Source: Gnetum montanum (Eukaryota; Streptophyta; Gnetopsida; Gnetales; Gnetaceae). Taken from it: a stretch of 64,000 nt of DNA. Shown here one piece after another: positions 48,030 through 58,853 of this stretch. A model generated the notes under the pieces. The model was not told where the DNA came from. It saw nothing but the letters and a program-made list of their open reading frames with translations, and did not search any database. Every line of letters begins with the position of its first letter. The stretch's first letter is position 1. A program made the position numbers and the translations under genes. The DNA lies in the NCBI GenBank assembly GCA_015680685.1, contig MNCI01016050.1, positions 110,947 through 174,946 on the forward strand, in the 5' to 3' direction.

Positions 48030-48690
48030 GCTACGCTACGCTACATTAGGTAGTGTAGTAGGCCTCAGAAGATAGTTTCTCAAGAGACCAAACTATTGCA
48101 AGATGAAGTGCTACACTATGCTACGCTACGTAGCGTAGCAAAGGCAAAACCAGAAGGCCTGGCTTACCTAGTGATTCCAATTGCACTTAGTAAGCACTCC
48201 AGCCGTCAAAATCACTTGTCTTGTTCAACTTCAAGTCCTTCATCAAAGCTCTTGTTACTAGAAAAGTGGTGAATTAAGCAAAAAGTAGGCTATGTTGGCT
48301 GCTACGCTATGCTATGCTGCATAGCGTAGCATGGTGTAGCAATGATGCAAGAATGACAAAACGCGTCTCAAAATGCAGGATTAGCAATTTCAAAAGGTTC
48401 ACATTGCAAAGAGCAAAGGTTGCAAATCGTCAACATGATCTTCAAACAAACATTTACAACTCAAATGCAAATCACAATTAAAGCCAGTTGCTATGCTATG
48501 CTATGCTATGTAGTGTAGCATAGCGTAGAAAACATGCAGAACTTGCCAAAACACTTCAAAGGCTTTCAACACATGCAATTAACTCCAATGAAAATTTCTT
48601 CTTGCAACTAGTGGCTATGCTATGCTATGCTACATAGCGTAGAAACAGCTATGCTACGCCAACATGCTACGCTCCACAGCGTAGCAGGTA
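48030..48690. repeat. Amplified CTACG palindromes in U3 of the B2 LTR
   Basis: Six imperfect inverted repeats of the GCTACGCTACGTAGCGTAGC type, near 48030-48060, 48110-48140, 48300-48340, 48489-48528, 48612-48643 and 48665-48686. All lie upstream of the TATA box. B1 has three. Confidence 0.85.
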
Positions 48691-48898
48691 GCTGCGCTAC
48701 ATCAGTATACTTCACTCCTTATCTACATCGTTGGCACACTTGATCCCAGCATCTCCAGTTTTGATAGTGTAATTGCAGAGTGACAGGTTCATGATTGGCT
48801 TTGCATGTTCATGCAGTATGGACACGTCAACATCTTGTGGGTCTAGGAGACATGTCATCCAAGCCTCACTTCTCCATCCTCCTGGCCCTATAAATACC

Positions 48899-48906
48899 GC
48901 GATGAG
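48899..48906 (+). promoter_or_regulatory. TATA box of the B2 LTR
   Basis: TATAAATA followed by CCGCG and, as in B1, a GAAGGGTTGG block about 30 bases on. Confidence 0.7.
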
Positions 48907-49517
48907 CAATGCTCGAAGGGTTGGCAAATTGGCAATTCTAGTGTTTGACAAAAATTTTAGCTTTTGACAATTTGGTTGGCAAAATTTAGCAATTTTTGGT
49001 TAGCAAATTTGTGCAAAGGGTGGGCAAAAACAAGTCCCCAGTTGGCAAATATAGTTAGCAATTTGTTAACAAAATCGAAAAGTTGGCTTTGTAGGATTTC
49101 GCATTATTGGCTCTTAAGTCCATGTTCAAGCGCACAGTTGGCTTGCTTTGAATGTCCTGGTTACTTTTGGGATCTCTATGCTTCCCATTGTTGTGCAACA
49201 TATTGTATCCATCTTGACAAAGTAAAGCCATAATCTTGAAGTGCTTTATTTTTCTGCTTATCATTTCATTCTATATCATTTTCACTTCTTCACATTTAAT
49301 AATTTTTATTTTATGCTATAAGCATTGTTTCCATATTAAACATTTACATAAGGTTTAGTGACACTGACTAAGTCCCTGTCTAATCGACCAGACCATTCAG
49401 GGCACCCCGCTTCCATTTTATCCAGCATGACCCTTGCTCAGCTCCTCGGTTAGGACTGTGTAATTGACAACCTCTTGGTGTTTCCAGCCACCAATGTTTT
49501 TGGTTGCTATAGTTTTC

Positions 49518-49534
49518 TGGCGCTAGAAGGAGGG
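49518..49534 (+). other. Primer-binding site of element B2
   Basis: TGGCGCTAGAAGGAGGG, better kept than in B1. The tRNA partner is not identified. Confidence 0.65.
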
Positions 49535-49749
49535 CCTTTTAGTGTCCTTTCCATGTTATACGGTAGTTTTGCATGCGTTCTATACCCCGTAACATACTAG
49601 CATAAATGTGACACCCTTTTGTAGTTGTTTACACATCATGTGGTGTAGATCGGTCACTCCGACAGTTCCTTCAAAATCCTTCAAGACAAAAATCCTTTGA
49701 TTGCGTTCTGATCTTCTTATTTTCCTTGTTTGCAAACCCTTTTAGCTTT

Positions 49750-52250
49750 ATGACAATGATTTCCCCAAGCACCATTGCTAACACCTCTAACATTGAGGTT
49801 CCACTCACAGTTCAAGGCATCGTAGGTGTCGAACAGCCACCTAGCCCAGTGTTGGGGCCACGTCGATCCCTTAGGATCCAAAATTGGGCATTTGAGGGCT
49901 TGACCCAACAACACGAGCAATATAACTTTCTCTGCATTAAGGTGTAGGCAAACTTGCCCTTAGATGTGCAAGAACTTGAAAAGAAACGTAGCTTCAAGTT
50001 TGCTTACTACAACGGGAAGGAATTTATTCCCACGGAATTTCCATCCCTTTGACACAAACACATCAATGGCTTATAGATCAACTGATCTAGGTGACTAGGT
50101 CTAGGGAGCTACAGGACACAACGTCTCATCATGACGAGACTTTCTAGGATAGGTAGGAAGAACTGGATTCCCAATCTGATGGGNCAGACCAACCCTGCTA
50201 CCATCCCTCCTACCCCGTCTTTCTAGATAGACCTGTTGTCTATCGCCACTCCCTTTAGGATCACATCTGCACTATCGCAACCCATGATTCCAATGACAAC
50301 TGGTAGCCATGCCATGCCCTCGGCATATCAATGTGCCCACTCCCCTATTTCATTCTCAGCCACTACTCCTTTGCCAATCGTTCCCCAGTCCATTCCTATA
50401 TCGCATCACACACCAATCATGGCTACCCTACCCCATGTTCACACCGTACCTACCTCGCAATTGCATGTAGTCTTTGCGTCCATTCCTACCTTTACACCTG
50501 CCCCACCATTAGCATTGGGCCTAGGCCCATCCACATGGTGGATCCCATTCACTTCTCCTCCTATTTTGCAATTGTCGTAGATGTCCCACTATGCTAGCCA
50601 ACAAACCTACCAAGTCCCGCAAATGGTACAACCTAGCATGGGACCTTGGTTTATCCCACTGGCTGTGCAAATGGCCTACCCCGTAGCACAACCCTTGACT
50701 GCTACTCCAATAGCACCACCTACTGGGTGGTGGACAGCACAAGAAGCACCGTTCATAGGGGCCATCCCAATGGCACCGCTTATGGGTTATGTCGTTGCCC
50801 ATGCCATGCCACAGGTTGGAGCTACCTCGGCAGTTCCCCAATCATCAACATCATCTCCAGGTCTGGATCAAGCATTCTAGCTTATCTAGATCCTTACAGG
50901 GGAAATAAAATGCCTCAAGGCTATTGGTTCTAATACGGTACAAGTCATGGACTTCTACGAGGATGATCCCATCATCCCGGCAGTCCTTGCACTAACTTTA
51001 CCCCTTGGGATGCCATTCCCCCATTTCAGAATATATAATGGGGATGGTAATCCCAACACACATCTTGTTACGTTTAGGTCCGAGTCCCTTCTTCTACAAC
51101 ACTGGCCACATACAATCATTCATGTCTTTGCCATGTCTATGACTAGAAAAGCCCTTGACTGGTACTGTGACCTTTCACACTCCATATCAACCTTAGAGGA
51201 GCTCCTGACCCAATTCGTGATGCATTTCAAGTATAACTTGAGACTAGAAGTCACGCTAAATCAATTGATGAGCATGAAACAAGACCCACTGGAACCAGTC
51301 CAGAAATTTATACAACACTGGAGTGCTACCCTTAATGAGATCTGTGAACCCATCATAGAGGCCCATTTGCTAGCTATTTTTAAGGGTGCGGTGAACAACT
51401 TTATCAGGTCCAAGCTGTACTATCTCGCTCCACGCACTCTTAGTCATGATTTTGCCTAGACTAAGAGCATATAGGATGTGACTGAGGCAAGCAAATACCC
51501 GACCTATGTTACATATAAGAACACCTTCACGAAGAAGGAAAAATACAAGGGTAAGGCTACAACAGCCACAGTGGCCACTGTGGTGAACGAGGCCAAACCC
51601 AACAACAGTAACAAGAATAACAAGAAACTGACCACACCTGTAACTAACCCCATGCCCAAACAGGGCAACGCACCTCAACCTTCCACATTCGCACCTGAAG
51701 CATTTGCACCACCTAAACCGAACTTTGAGCGTAAAGATCTTTCAAAGTATACCCTGTTGCCTATCAGGCCTTCAGATCTTTTGAAGCAATTACTGGCGAT
51801 AGGGTACATCCAACACAAGTGGATGTTAGAGGAGGGAGCTAGGAAACATCAGCCATACTGCGAACTCCTTAGGAATCCCTCTTTGGCTTTGCTCAATGAG
51901 CCCCCAGTTCCTAAGGGTTTCAGGCTGGAGCGATTTTGTGACTACCATCAATAGTGTGGTCATGACACAGATTACTGCATGGCGTTAAAAGACAACATCC
52001 AAAGGATGATTGATCAGGGGAAACTAGAACTAGATGAAAATAACCTAGTACATCTCGAGAATCAATCTTTGCACGTTTACATGGATCCTATTAATGCCAA
52101 CAACACCGGTTACATTATCAACACCATCGGCATTGACAGTAATCCTAGACCGTCCCAACAACCGTTTGTAGTCCGTATGCCTCAGTGTAGCGCACCAGTA
52201 CCACCAGTGGCTAATCTAACCCCGCAATAACCATTTGTCTTGAGAGGCTC
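49750..52250 (+). pseudogene. Gag of element B2, Tat type, broken
   Basis: Likely start ATG 49750. Blocks match B1: QYNFLCIK and YYNGKEFIP (49915-50040), a proline/threonine-rich spacer with PPTGWW (50236-50880), the core with DFYEDDP, LPLGMPFPHF, and KALDWY (50947-51459), a basic linker, YIQHKWM, and a zinc-binding end FCDYHQ*CGHDTDYC followed by MALKDNIQRMIDQGKLEL. That end is the Tat Gag signature. One undetermined base (n) lies at 50184. Stops divide the frame in at least five places. Confidence 0.8.
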
Positions 52251-52599
52251 TCCCTAGTTATCCGCCCTTGCACCACCTATCCATGGGCATCCACCCCTGC
52301 ACCATCTGCAAGAAAAACTTCACCACCATGTACACTAACACCGTTAGCACCATTTGTTATCAAGGAGCCAAGCCATTCAATAGTCCCTGCCCCGCATAAG
52401 ACAAGTTCATAGCCTTCTCATCCTAAGAAACGAGAAGTGCACTTCATAGGTGAGACGTTAAGGGAAAGTACCATCCTAGGTACTTCCAAGCCCACGTCCT
52501 TGCCCCTGCATCGACGTCCTCATCGCTGAAAGATAACGTTGCTACGCGTGCACAGTCTTTGCCACCTCACCCAAAAGGGTCTGAGCCCAGACTTGAAAC

Positions 52600-53560
52600 T
52601 GTCTCTCCTTAGGAAATTTGTTTCCTGGGACGAATGGAAGAGGAGAAAAGTAATAAACAGGAAGGTGGCCAAGACCTTTTGAGCCCTCTCACTCAGGTCA
52701 AGCAAGCTCTAAAATAGAAAAATACGATGCTGAGCCTATATGACCTGATCATGACGTCTACCGCACACCATGAGGAGAAAAATACGATGTTGAGCCTGCA
52801 TGTTAATGGCAATTCCAGTTGACGAGAACATGCTAGAAGAAGAGATAGCGATTTACTCGGTCATGCTTTCTTTTGCACCTGCAAAACCCCAGCCATCCCA
52901 ATTAACTTTCTATGATGATTCCATTAGGGAAGACCCTGAAAGGGATCAGGTGACTATAGCATCCTTGTTCATCACAATTTGGGTTGGCCAACATTAGATT
53001 TGAAGGGTACACGTCGATGATGGAGCCGCTACAAATGTCATCCCTTTTCCTATTGTGGATAAGCTGGGTTTGGTTGACCAGATCAAGCCCACAACAACTT
53101 CATGCTTAAAGTCGTTCACTAGGGCACAGGTCATGGTGAAAGGCACGGTCCACATTGACTTCGTGGCAAGGGACCAGTTCCCCACAAATGCAACATTCAT
53201 CGTGGTCGAAGAGATGCCTGAGTTTAACCTGATCTTGGGGAGGTCATGGTTAGCGCAACTTAGCATTGTCTCTTCGCCCATTCATTAGGAGATCCATCTA
53301 CCTTAGTAAGCAGGGAGGTGGTAATCTATGGTGACGAGGTAGCTACGCAAGCTATCAACAACGTAGATATGGAATAGGGCTTAGAGGTCATAACCTTTGA
53401 GAATGAAGCGCCTGTCTTTGTAGATACTAACCGTTCAACAAGAGAGCTGGCTCAACATGCTGGTTTAGAAAATGAGAATGTGTGGGCTGAGTTGCCCTTC
53501 CAAGCAGAGGACAACGATGTAAACGAAGGCTGTAGCAAAGCCTCTCGGCCTTATGCCTCG
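52600..53560 (+). pseudogene. Protease region of element B2
   Basis: An upstream linker with LMAIPVDENMLEEEIAIYS (52800-52870), then the retropepsin domain with active site VHVDDGAATNVIPF (DDGA at 53016-53027), SCLKSFTRAQVMVKGTV, and FNLILGRSWLAQLSIV. An acidic tail follows to about 53560. The D-D-G-A active site replaces the usual D-S/T-G-A. The domain proper is open except for a stop just before it. Confidence 0.75.
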
Positions 53561-53744
53561 CCTAGTCCACGATGGGTTAGGAAGTATTTACGCATAGGGT
53601 AGTAGCCTTATTACTTCCTGCCTTGTCAACACCCATTGTATAGTTATTGCTTATTCACCTCGCATCTATCCATCTACGCTAGGTACACAAACTTACTTCT
53701 TTTAAACCGTTAACATATCTTCTATTTACGTTAAACTTCTCTAT

Positions 53745-53910
53745 GGCCCGCTAAGGCCTAACATTGGCAAGATTTATTCTATTTACATCATGTTCAATGG
53801 CCTGAAATGGCCTAAAACTAGCAACGGCTAAAATGGCCTAAAACTAGTAGGGGCTCATAATGGCCTAAAACTAGCGATGGCTCGAAATGGCCTAAAACTA
53901 AAACATTAAA
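53745..53910. repeat. Hairpin-repeat array (i) of B2
   Basis: Five or more units. Clear stems are 53745-53758 (GGCC/GGCC, loop CGCTAA) and 53799-53812 (GGCC/GGCC, loop TGAAAT), each followed by TAAAACTAGC or a variant. It lies beyond the last exon of the antisense gene, as in B1. Confidence 0.78.
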
Positions 53911-54065
53911 AATGAAAACATAAAATTGATCACATAGATAATGGATAAGCTAGCATAAAACTAATTTCTTTTCCAAAATTCTCTTTTTCATTCAAAGCTT
54001 TTTTCACTTAAAACAATGTTTTCAATAGTTTTGCAATAAATACAAAAAATCAAAAACCCATGCTG

Positions 54066-54206
54066 TCATAAGCCATCTTCGCTTGCATCATCTTCACCCA
54101 TACTATTACCTTCCACATTATTTCCTTTTGCGTCACCTTCCTCTGCACTGCCCTCTTTTACCTCTTCATTTTCGCCCTCTATGGGCCCTGCGTCTTCATC
54201 ATGAAT
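54066..54206 (-). pseudogene. B2 antisense gene, last exon: acidic tail
   Basis: After acceptor TTACAATGCAG, an open frame IHDEDAGPIEGENEEVKEG onward, Asp/Glu/Gly-rich, to TGA 54066-54068. No stop inside. Confidence 0.62.
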
Positions 54207-54295
54207 CTGCATTGTAAAAAGTGAAGTAATTAGCTAGAGTAACACACAAAATCTAGAATAGAGTATAAGCTTTCGCATAGCAGAAAGTGACTAAC

Positions 54296-55109
54296 CTGAG
54301 ACAAGTCTTCCTCGAGGGGTATGCGATCCAAACCAAGCACGAGGTGGTGCCAGACCTCCTCCTCTATGATATCTACCTAGTACCTATCATTTGGTTTAGT
54401 GTTGCAGTAGCTTTCTCCTTTTCAATGGCCATCCATCTTGGCGATCCTGAAGAAAAGGAGATAGTAGCGGTCGCACCTGTGGGAAGATCCACTTCCTGTT
54501 GAAGAGATTCAATGACTGTCACCTGCTCCATGAACTTATTGTAAGCTTCAGAAGTAGCAATGGCGTTCAAGAATGTTTCATGAGTAAAACATTTTACTGA
54601 AGCATACTGATATTGTTTACAGTATGTGGCACGTTCCAGTTTATACATGTGCTTATGATTCTTCTAGGAATGCCCCCACTCGTAAACTCTAGTGTTATAG
54701 TCTTTCCAGTCTTGGTTCTTCTGAGCCAACAACTTCATCTGCATCCACTATTCTATTATCTCCTAGGTAGCCTCGTTGTTGCGTTGGACAGCTTTCCAAT
54801 ATCTAGCATAATCTATGATAGCCATGCACCAACTACCATCATTGGTATCATGAGCCAAGAGGAACTCATTCCTGGATCGGAGGTCTCCCACCTCAGCGCT
54901 TAGTCCAACCTTCTCTTTCTCAGTCCTTTGGACTCGTTTCCATGGGTATTCATTGACATACCTACACTCCCACAAGGAGTGTGCCGAGTGCAAAGTGCAT
55001 TTTCTAGCATCATCATATATGTGACGAGGCACCTCGGCCACTTAGGGCAGGAATGTAGGCACGACGCCAACTTTCAATGCCTGTTTCGAGTTCCACTTGA
55101 GTCGAGAGG
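54296..55109 (-). pseudogene. B2 antisense gene, coiled-coil exon
   Basis: After acceptor GTGGTTACAG: SRLKWNSKQ, AEVPRHIYDDARKCTLHSAH, WKRVQRTEKEKVGLSAEVGD, then MYKLERATYCKQYQ, and GLDRIPLEEDLSQ before donor GTTAGT. Seven nt shorter than in B1, which implies a frameshift in this copy. Confidence 0.6.
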
Positions 55110-55216
55110 CTGTAACCACACAAAGAGCGCATTAGTCACATTAGCATAGCAAAGTTAGCAACTCAAGAAGTCTAGTGTAGCAACATCAAAAAGCCTAGCA
55201 TAGCTATTTTACTTAT

Positions 55217-55391
55217 TCACTTTAGGATCGACTTGTCTAAGACGGCTGATCATGTCGTCGATGATCCCCTGCATGAATGTAAGCTTGTCGAGGGTGTCAG
55301 CCCATGGTTCCAGGCAAATCAGGGGAGGTCCTATAGCATTGACAATGGTATCTGTCATGCAACCAAATGCATCAGTAATGACTGAGATGGA
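55217..55391 (-). pseudogene. B2 antisense gene, short exon before the coiled coil
   Basis: Follows acceptor CTTATTGCAG. ADTLDKLTFMQGIIDDMISR aligns with B1. The exon is longer at its start than in B1, and its frame does not join upstream without a small indel. Confidence 0.5.
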
Positions 55392-55439
55392 CTGCAATAA
55401 GGTTGTGAGTAATACAAATGATAGTGTAAGGGATCCTAC

Positions 55440-55926
55440 CTAGTACATCCTCAGGGGTGATAACAAGGGGATTGCCCATCAACGCATTGTCGAATAAATT
55501 GTCAAACTCACTAGCATCTAATTGTAGTTCCCCTCCTTTTTGGCTCAAAACTATGGTAGCACCCTTAGCATTCATCCACTCCCTCGATGCTAAACTGGAT
55601 TCAGCAAAGGGATCTTTAGCAGAAGTCCCTTCTCGATTGATGCGAGCTTCCTCTTTATTTGTTGGGGCCTTTCCTTTTAAGGCACCAACATCCTTCTTGT
55701 CTGTAGGAGGCTCCTCTTCGTTTCCAAAAATGTCCTCCTCTTTAGTAGGAGGGTTTTCCTCATTGACAGGAGTCCCTTTCTTAATGACAGGAGCTCCTTC
55801 CCTCTTGACTAGGGCCCTTTCCTCTATGACTGGCCCCCCCACATTTTTATTTGTCATGCCCATCTTGGGGGCCGACACTTCTTCATCACCTTCTTCTTCT
55901 TCTTCTTCCTTTGGTAGCAAAAACAT
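55440..55926 (-). pseudogene. B2 antisense gene, acidic/charged middle exon
   Basis: Open frame with an E-run (KEEEEEEGDEE), then imperfect repeats of a charged motif such as EERALVKREGAPVIKKG and EENPPTKEED, then ASEFDNLFDNALMGNPLVIT before donor CTAG|GTAGGA. The repeats suggest a disordered spacer. The end block matches B1. Confidence 0.55.
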
Positions 55927-56006
55927 ATTTGCATTATAGCTTAAACCACGTTAGCTTAAAATAGGTGCTACGCTGCCTAGCGTAGCATAGAGTAGCAAGC
56001 ATTTAA

Positions 56007-57093
56007 TCAAAAGGCAAAGAAAAAAACATAGAGAAGAGCATTTATCGATGGGAGGTTGTATCCTATGTAGCTTAAATCGTAGTGATGGCCCCCTTCCTCG
56101 TCTGTATGGGGTGGCTCCTTAGCTGGACGAGACCTCTTTCGCCACAACTTAGTGGCCACTGTCTTGGCGATGAGACGTTTCCCCTGCGATATGTTACCTA
56201 TAGCAGCAGGGATTGCCTCTCCCACGTTGTCTTGGCCACGGAAGTTGTGGGCCACCTGATCCTTAGTCGTTATGGAAAATGACTCCCCAATAGCTTTTGG
56301 GGGATCTTGGGCCTGGGTGGTTCCGAGGATTTGGCAGATCCATGGTTTGGAAATCTGGATATGATCTCGCATAACCCAGACTCCATTCTCACGGACTACC
56401 AAGAACTCCATGAAACGTCGCAAGCAGGCTATGTAAAAGGCATGGTGCATGTTGAAATGGGACTCATGCTTCTTATGAAGCGCGAGCATTTCAACTTGCA
56501 AGCCTTTGCAAAGATGCCTAGCCCAGTTGTAGCGGGTCCCCTCTTCCATGATCTCCTGCATCACCCAAGCTTGCTCAATCTCAATAATCTTCCATTGGAA
56601 AAGTAGCTTGGGAAACGCATGGGCACGGAAGATAGGGTAAACATCTTTAGCGACTTTCAGCTTGACCTTCTCCATGAGGATCCCCTTTCATCCTTTTGCA
56701 ACCCCTAGCCACTCCTCAATGTCCCTCTGATGGTTTGCCTCTTTCTTGGTCTTTGACCCTACGGGGAGACCATCAACAGGGACACTAAAAAGGTCCATGA
56801 ATAATTGGTCATTGATTTCAAGGATGACCCACACGTTGTGTACACGAGTGTGGAAGTGATTTACCTTTTCGGAAAAGGAGTCAGCCAGGGCGAGCATCTC
56901 AACGGCAGGGACGCTCAGGTTCGTGGCTAGAACAAATCCATGAGCCTAGCATCTTGAAGGTGCTTGATCAGGGATTCTGAGGCTGTGTTGCATAACCAGC
57001 GTTGGCTTTCATCTACCTGCCCATACTTGAAGTAGATGTTAGCCTCATGATGCCCAGAGGTGATCACCGTCATCTCTTGAGACTTCTTCGCTG
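56007..57093 (-). pseudogene. B2 antisense gene, exon 4 region: unrecognised domain
   Basis: After acceptor CTACTATAG: KKSQEMTVITS, DESQRWLCNTASE, LQDARLMDLF, then a frame change near 56935 and MLALADSFSEKVNHFHTRV, DLFSVPVDGLPVG and EEWLGVAKG. After another change comes a 222-residue open frame (56675-56007) with HAHAFPKLLF, VMQEIMEEGTRYNWARHL, HHAFYIACLRRFMEFLVV and DPPKAIGESFSITTKDQ. I do not recognise the domain. Identical blocks occur in B1. The distance from the exon start to the MLAL codon is 196 nt in both copies. Confidence 0.6.
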
Positions 57094-57207
57094 CTATAGT
57101 AGTTTTCATGAAAACACAAAAAGGCAAAAAACAAATTAGACAAGGCATAAGCAGTAGAAAAAAAAGGAATGACATTCGAACATGCAGTAATTTACTATTT
57201 AGCTTAC

Positions 57208-57482
57208 TAGGTTTAAACGGTGATGGAAATGGCAGAAGATCAACTAAGACATCTTCAATGGTAATTAGTTTAAAGGGTGCCTATCCCCCATCCAACCAAC
57301 TGGACTCCTTACATCTATCGTAGAGCTTAGAATACTAGGTTGGGTAAGTTTTGTACTCACCCCCACATTGGCCTATCACACTTGTGTGCATATTCTTAGC
57401 AGAAGAAAACTCCCGCAGCACCATCTGTGCTAAGGCCAACACATCCGTATCACCGTGAAATCCATTCCCGTTGATGAAAAAC
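57208..57482 (-). pseudogene. B2 antisense gene, exon 3
   Basis: 275 nt between acceptor GTTACCAG and donor GTAAGC. FFINGNGFHGDTDVLALAQM, KNMHTSVIGQ, CKESSWLD and ITIEDV match B1. Two stops; one replaces a Trp codon of B1. Confidence 0.68.
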
Positions 57483-57564
57483 CTGGTAACAAAAACACAC
57501 TGTTAACATTTTCCTAGCATAGCAAACATTGCACAGCATAGCGGAACATGTCTACAAAACTCAC

Positions 57565-58014
57565 CTGCCGGCATAGTAAATGGTTTCTGGTGGGTTCTGG
57601 AAGCACATTCCCATGTGACGTGCAATAAACAAAGTGTTGTATGGATGGTAGCAATTATACTCAAGAATCTTCTAGATCCAAGCCAAATGCCTCAAATTTC
57701 TTGGGCGCTAACTGGATCCTTCTCCTTGCCCACTGCTAATTGCTCCATCTGTCAAAAATCTCAGAATACCCCGATTTGCCCCAGGAAATAGGGTTTCTGT
57801 TATGACGGCCGCTACCTCCTTTGCCAAGTGTGACCAAATGATCACACTGATGTGCTGGAGGAGAAATTGCAGAAAGTCCTGCGCTCCTTCCCAGAACTAG
57901 ACTGCCTATTGCCCTGCACGTGCATGGGGTAGAGGGACATTGGCCACTGGTTCACTTACACAGCATAGGACCCCTACGATTTCTAGGACAATCAAGATTG
58001 GCCTTAGCACCACC
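57565..58014 (-). pseudogene. B2 antisense gene, exon 2: FCP1/NIF (HAD)-like domain
   Basis: 450 nt between acceptor GTGTAG and donor GTGAGT. Starts VVLRPILIVLEIVGVLCC, so the HAD nucleophile Asp is Glu here and the second Asp is Val, as in B1. Then come FLQFLLQHISVIIWSHL, NLRHLAWI, YNTLFIARHMG, and NPPETIYYAG. The motif III Lys is replaced by Arg, and the motif IV Asp pair is Ala-Arg as in B1. Three or more stops. The region between the third motif and YNT shows a kept alignment with B1 despite stops. Confidence 0.65.
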
Positions 58015-58592
58015 CTACACAACACAATAGCAAATGTTAATGGCATGTTCGAATGGAGTTCAAATATAGCATAACAGAATTAGCATTTAGCAAATAGTGT
58101 AGCACGATTCTATTCATGCATATAGTGTAGTAAAAAAAATGAAGGCGATAGCGTAGCAACAACAAAACTAAAGAAAAATCTTTAAAGAAAGAAGAATTTA
58201 ATACACTATATCTGTTCAACAAATTTTCCTGACAAAGTGATAAGCATCACGCTGTGACAGAACACGTGTTATGCTGTCACATCATGCACATGGCCAAACT
58301 CTCTTGAGGGTCATACGCTACGCTATTTACATGCCAAGTGGCTCAAATCGTCCAAGCCTCTGCAGCAATGACAGCTAAAGCAATGGCAACCTGGCAACAT
58401 TGCATGCAACCTTAGTGTAGCATCCATACATCCGTCGTGGCCAAAATGCTAATAGCGACAATGTAAAGGCCAAAATAACAACAACATGATGACAGAAAAC
58501 AAAGATTGAAAAAAAAAATTATAGAAACAAAAACAAGGAAAGCAGAAAAAATAACAGAGGCATAAGAAAATAGAGGAAACATAGCAGCCTAT

Positions 58593-58711
58593 TGGGCCAA
58601 TGGTGTCTCCTCTTACACCACGACACGTGCCTGCGACACACACCCTAGAGTTTCTTTCACTTTGTTGACCTTGGCGAGTACCAGGTGTTTGCGTTCTTTC
58701 TTGGGAACCAT
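58593..58711 (-). pseudogene. B2 antisense gene, exon 1
   Basis: 119 nt. It starts MVPKKERKHLVLAKV, and its ETPLAQ end matches TPLTQ in B1. One TAA where B1 has TGG. Donor ATAGGC is lost. Confidence 0.7.
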
Positions 58712-58845
58712 CGTCTTGCTTGCTGACTCTTTCTTCGTTGCTACGTTGAATTACCTTGCTCCCTATTGGTAGAATCTCTCTATGCTCTAAATGTGGGCTC
58801 TATGCTATTATGACAAAAATGACGAGTTTACCAGGGGTTGACCCC

Positions 58846-58853
58846 TATTTATA
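58846..58853 (-). promoter_or_regulatory. TATA box of the B2 antisense gene
   Basis: TATAAATA on the minus strand in the context GCAGCTATAAATAGGGG, 135 bases upstream of the antisense ATG. It is a textbook plant TATA box inside the element, facing away from the LTR promoter. Confidence 0.65.

Larger units (their letters stand above)
47794..49511 (+). repeat. 5' LTR of element B2
   Basis: Begins TGTGAAACACCC and ends about 49511, six bases before the PBS. About 1.7 kb against 1.1 kb in B1. Much of the extra length is palindrome-bearing sequence in U3. Confidence 0.75.
54066..58711 (-). pseudogene. Antisense multi-exon gene of element B2 (HAD/FCP1-like plus coiled coil)
   Basis: Sister of the B1 antisense gene, in the same place between protease and RT. 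Start ATG 58709-58711, final stop TGA 54066-54068. Exons: 58593-58711, 57565-58014, 57208-57482, about 56007-57093, about 55440-55926, 55217-55391, 54296-55109 and 54066-54206. Intron ends kept here include GTGAGT after exon 2, GTAAGC after exon 3 and GTTAGT before the last exon. The donor of exon 1 has decayed to ATAGGC, where B1 keeps GTAAGT. Between the two copies almost every splice site is intact in at least one. Stops in exons 1-3 show this copy too is dead. The intact protein would join an FCP1-like domain to a coiled coil with an acidic tail. Its role is unknown. Confidence 0.75.

Noticed and set aside
50184-50184. Single undetermined base (n)
   Set aside because: An assembly or base-calling ambiguity inside broken gag; no biological meaning can be drawn.
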